From NCBI RefSeq assembly GCF_041146795.1, contig NC_135169.1:12113585-12177584 (forward strand): a stretch of DNA of 64,000 nucleotides. Reading direction: 5' to 3'. The DNA is from Maylandia zebra (lineage: Eukaryota; Chordata; Actinopteri; Cichliformes; Cichlidae). A program made the position numbers and the translations under genes. Below are positions 62,883 through 64,000 of the stretch, one piece after another. The notes under the pieces are model-generated. The model searched no databases and was not told the origin of the DNA. It worked only from the letters and a program-made list of their open reading frames with translations. Position 1 is the first letter of the stretch. The number at the start of each line of letters is the position of its first letter.

Positions 62883-64000
62883 ATGGATTTTGTCCAGCGC
62901 TCAGGTGTAAAAATTCCCAATGCAGTTATTGTGAGTGGGATCACGAAGTCAGAGAAAGATGAAGAAGTTTTAGAGTTTTTGAAAAAGTATGGTGGTGTTA
63001 AAACCCTTTTGCCAGTGGATGATGCTACCTCAGAGTTTCATCAAAACCTGATTGTTGAGTACTCAAGTGGCTCAGCTGTAGAAGCTTTAGAGCCTCTTAT
63101 GCCATACAAGTATGTTGCAGAGGGTGAACCAAATGTCTCTTACTGTGTGAGGGCCTTGGCAAGCGTTTACACTGCTAAGGTGGGTGAAGGTGTCACGAAG
63201 TCATACTTGGCTGAATTAAAGGGCTTGGCTAAGCTCAGTGGCAAAACCTATGAGGAAGTATTGAAAGAGATGATATCACAAATCTGTGAGACAACTGAGA
63301 ATACAGATGAGGCACCTTCTGTCTTACATGATAGCATTGTTGATGAGACACCAATACCACAGCCCCAGTTGCTTTCAGGTCCCTCAAGGGTAAGCAGTGA
63401 CCAAGGTGTCTCAACTCCAGTTCCACCCTTGCGTGTACAGAAGCCTTCAATAGTGATTAGTGATGTAAATCCCCCTGAAGTTCAGAAGGTCGTTGTTGAG
63501 CATATTTTAAGGAAGGATGACATTGGATCACAGATCCATTCTTCAATGCGCATCCGTTCCTTCTCAGGGAAAACTCCCAGGCCTAACAATGAGACAGACT
63601 ATGAGACTTGGCGCTCACACATTGAGCTGCTTTTAAGTGACCCCAGTATGACCCATCTGCAGGTGTCCAGGAAGATTTTAGAGAATTTGCTTCCACCTGC
63701 AGTTGATGTGGTGAAGTGCTTGAGTCCCAGCGCACCCCCAGTAGCCTATCTGCAGTTGCTCGATTCAGCCTTCGGCGCTGTAGAGGATGGTGAGGAGCTT
63801 TTTGCTCAGTTCATGAATACCCTTCAGGACCCAGGCGAGAAACCATCAGCTTTCCTCCATCGTTTACAGCTAGCACTAAATTTAGCAGTAAAAAGGGGGG
63901 GTATTCCACCTGATGATGTAGACAAACATCTCCTCAAGCAGTTTTGTAGGGGGTGTTGGGATAGTGGATTGCTCTCCAGTCTGCAACTTGAACACAAGAA
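62883..64000 (+). CDS. PNMA-like gag protein of the LTR element, partial
   Basis: An open frame of 372 codons from ATG at 62883 to the window end. The first part (MDFVQRSGVKIPNAVIVSGI, then EEVLEFLKKYGG) resembles the RRM-like start of PNMA-type gag proteins. From about residue 220, IRSFSGKTPRPNNETDYETW and later LLDSAFGAVEDGEELFAQFM look like the capsid domain of Ty3-type gag and its domesticated relatives (PNMA, ZCCHC12/18). The expected role is particle assembly. The frame has no stop, so the copy may be young. Protease, reverse transcriptase and integrase would lie past the edge. A domesticated host gene is less likely, because an LTR and primer site stand directly upstream. Confidence 0.75.
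   Translation, partial: MDFVQRSGVKIPNAVIVSGITKSEKDEEVLEFLKKYGGVKTLLPVDDATSEFHQNLIVEYSSGSAVEALEPLMPYKYVAEGEPNVSYCVRALASVYTAKVGEGVTKSYLAELKGLAKLSGKTYEEVLKEMISQICETTENTDEAPSVLHDSIVDETPIPQPQLLSGPSRVSSDQGVSTPVPPLRVQKPSIVISDVNPPEVQKVVVEHILRKDDIGSQIHSSMRIRSFSGKTPRPNNETDYETWRSHIELLLSDPSMTHLQVSRKILENLLPPAVDVVKCLSPSAPPVAYLQLLDSAFGAVEDGEELFAQFMNTLQDPGEKPSAFLHRLQLALNLAVKRGGIPPDDVDKHLLKQFCRGCWDSGLLSSLQLEHK

Noticed and set aside
1-64000. CRISPR array, bacterial operon or phage system
   Set aside because: No spaced direct repeats with unique spacers and no prokaryotic gene layout. The spliced Ig exons and the repeats are those of a fish genome.

Overview
This is teleost fish DNA, probably from a percomorph. 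The evidence is AT-rich introns, fish-type repeats (Tc1, Penelope/Neptune-like, DIRS-like, Ty3/Gypsy, hAT, tRNA-SINEs with an L2-like tail) and leukocyte receptor genes of the fish Fc-receptor-like/LITR kind. I cannot name the species. All host coding sequence I can support lies on the minus strand, split into small exons of symmetric phase (mostly 1-1) with GT/AG borders.

The window holds a tandem array of four Ig-superfamily receptor units. Each uses two exon types. Type A is an Ig domain with W-[FY]-R and a CRGGRG-P motif. Type B is an Ig domain starting W-x-x-I-[FY]-x-G-E-T. Unit 1 (about 2.2-5.7 kb) has signal exons and Ig domains B-A-B-A, then runs off the left edge. Unit 2 (13.06-22.13 kb) is complete: 13 exons, 504 codons, Ig order A-A-B-A, a transmembrane helix and a tail with four tyrosine motifs. 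Unit 3 (28.03-41.46 kb) is complete: 12 exons, 526 codons, Ig order B-A-B-A, a transmembrane helix and four tyrosine motifs. It has two candidate second signal exons with a Tc1 element between them. Unit 4 (55.92-61.37 kb) is the 3' part of a larger receptor. It combines a unit-3-like transmembrane exon, a unit-2-like tail and two Fc-gamma-receptor-like domains. It is damaged three times: a retroelement cuts an Ig exon, another Ig exon has a frameshift, and an LTR sits in the last tail exon.

The tyrosine motifs (SVYESI, SDYNNV, VTYALI, LMYAEV) fit ITIM-type inhibitory signalling. Three units share a near-identical upstream block with Ets, RUNX and CRE-like motifs. A second short module with a GAGGAA...TGTGGTT core occurs six times between the genes.

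Mobile elements fill much of the rest. There is a hAT element with a second hAT inside its BED finger (0.5-1.55 kb), and DIRS-like relics in two directly repeated blocks (6.8-11 kb and 46.7-52.4 kb). A LINE lies at 22.4-24.4 kb and a solo LTR at 25.3-25.9 kb. A 3-kb LTR element with 5-bp target duplications lies at 31.2-34.2 kb, with a hAT MITE just before its gag start. A decayed Tc1 lies at 38.2-39.8 kb, and a Penelope-like element with an intact RT plus GIY-YIG reading frame at 43.0-45.5 kb. A four-level nest lies at 54.4-55.95 kb. A Ty3-like element with a 1.45-kb LTR and a PNMA-like gag frame, open to the window end, starts at 61.4 kb.
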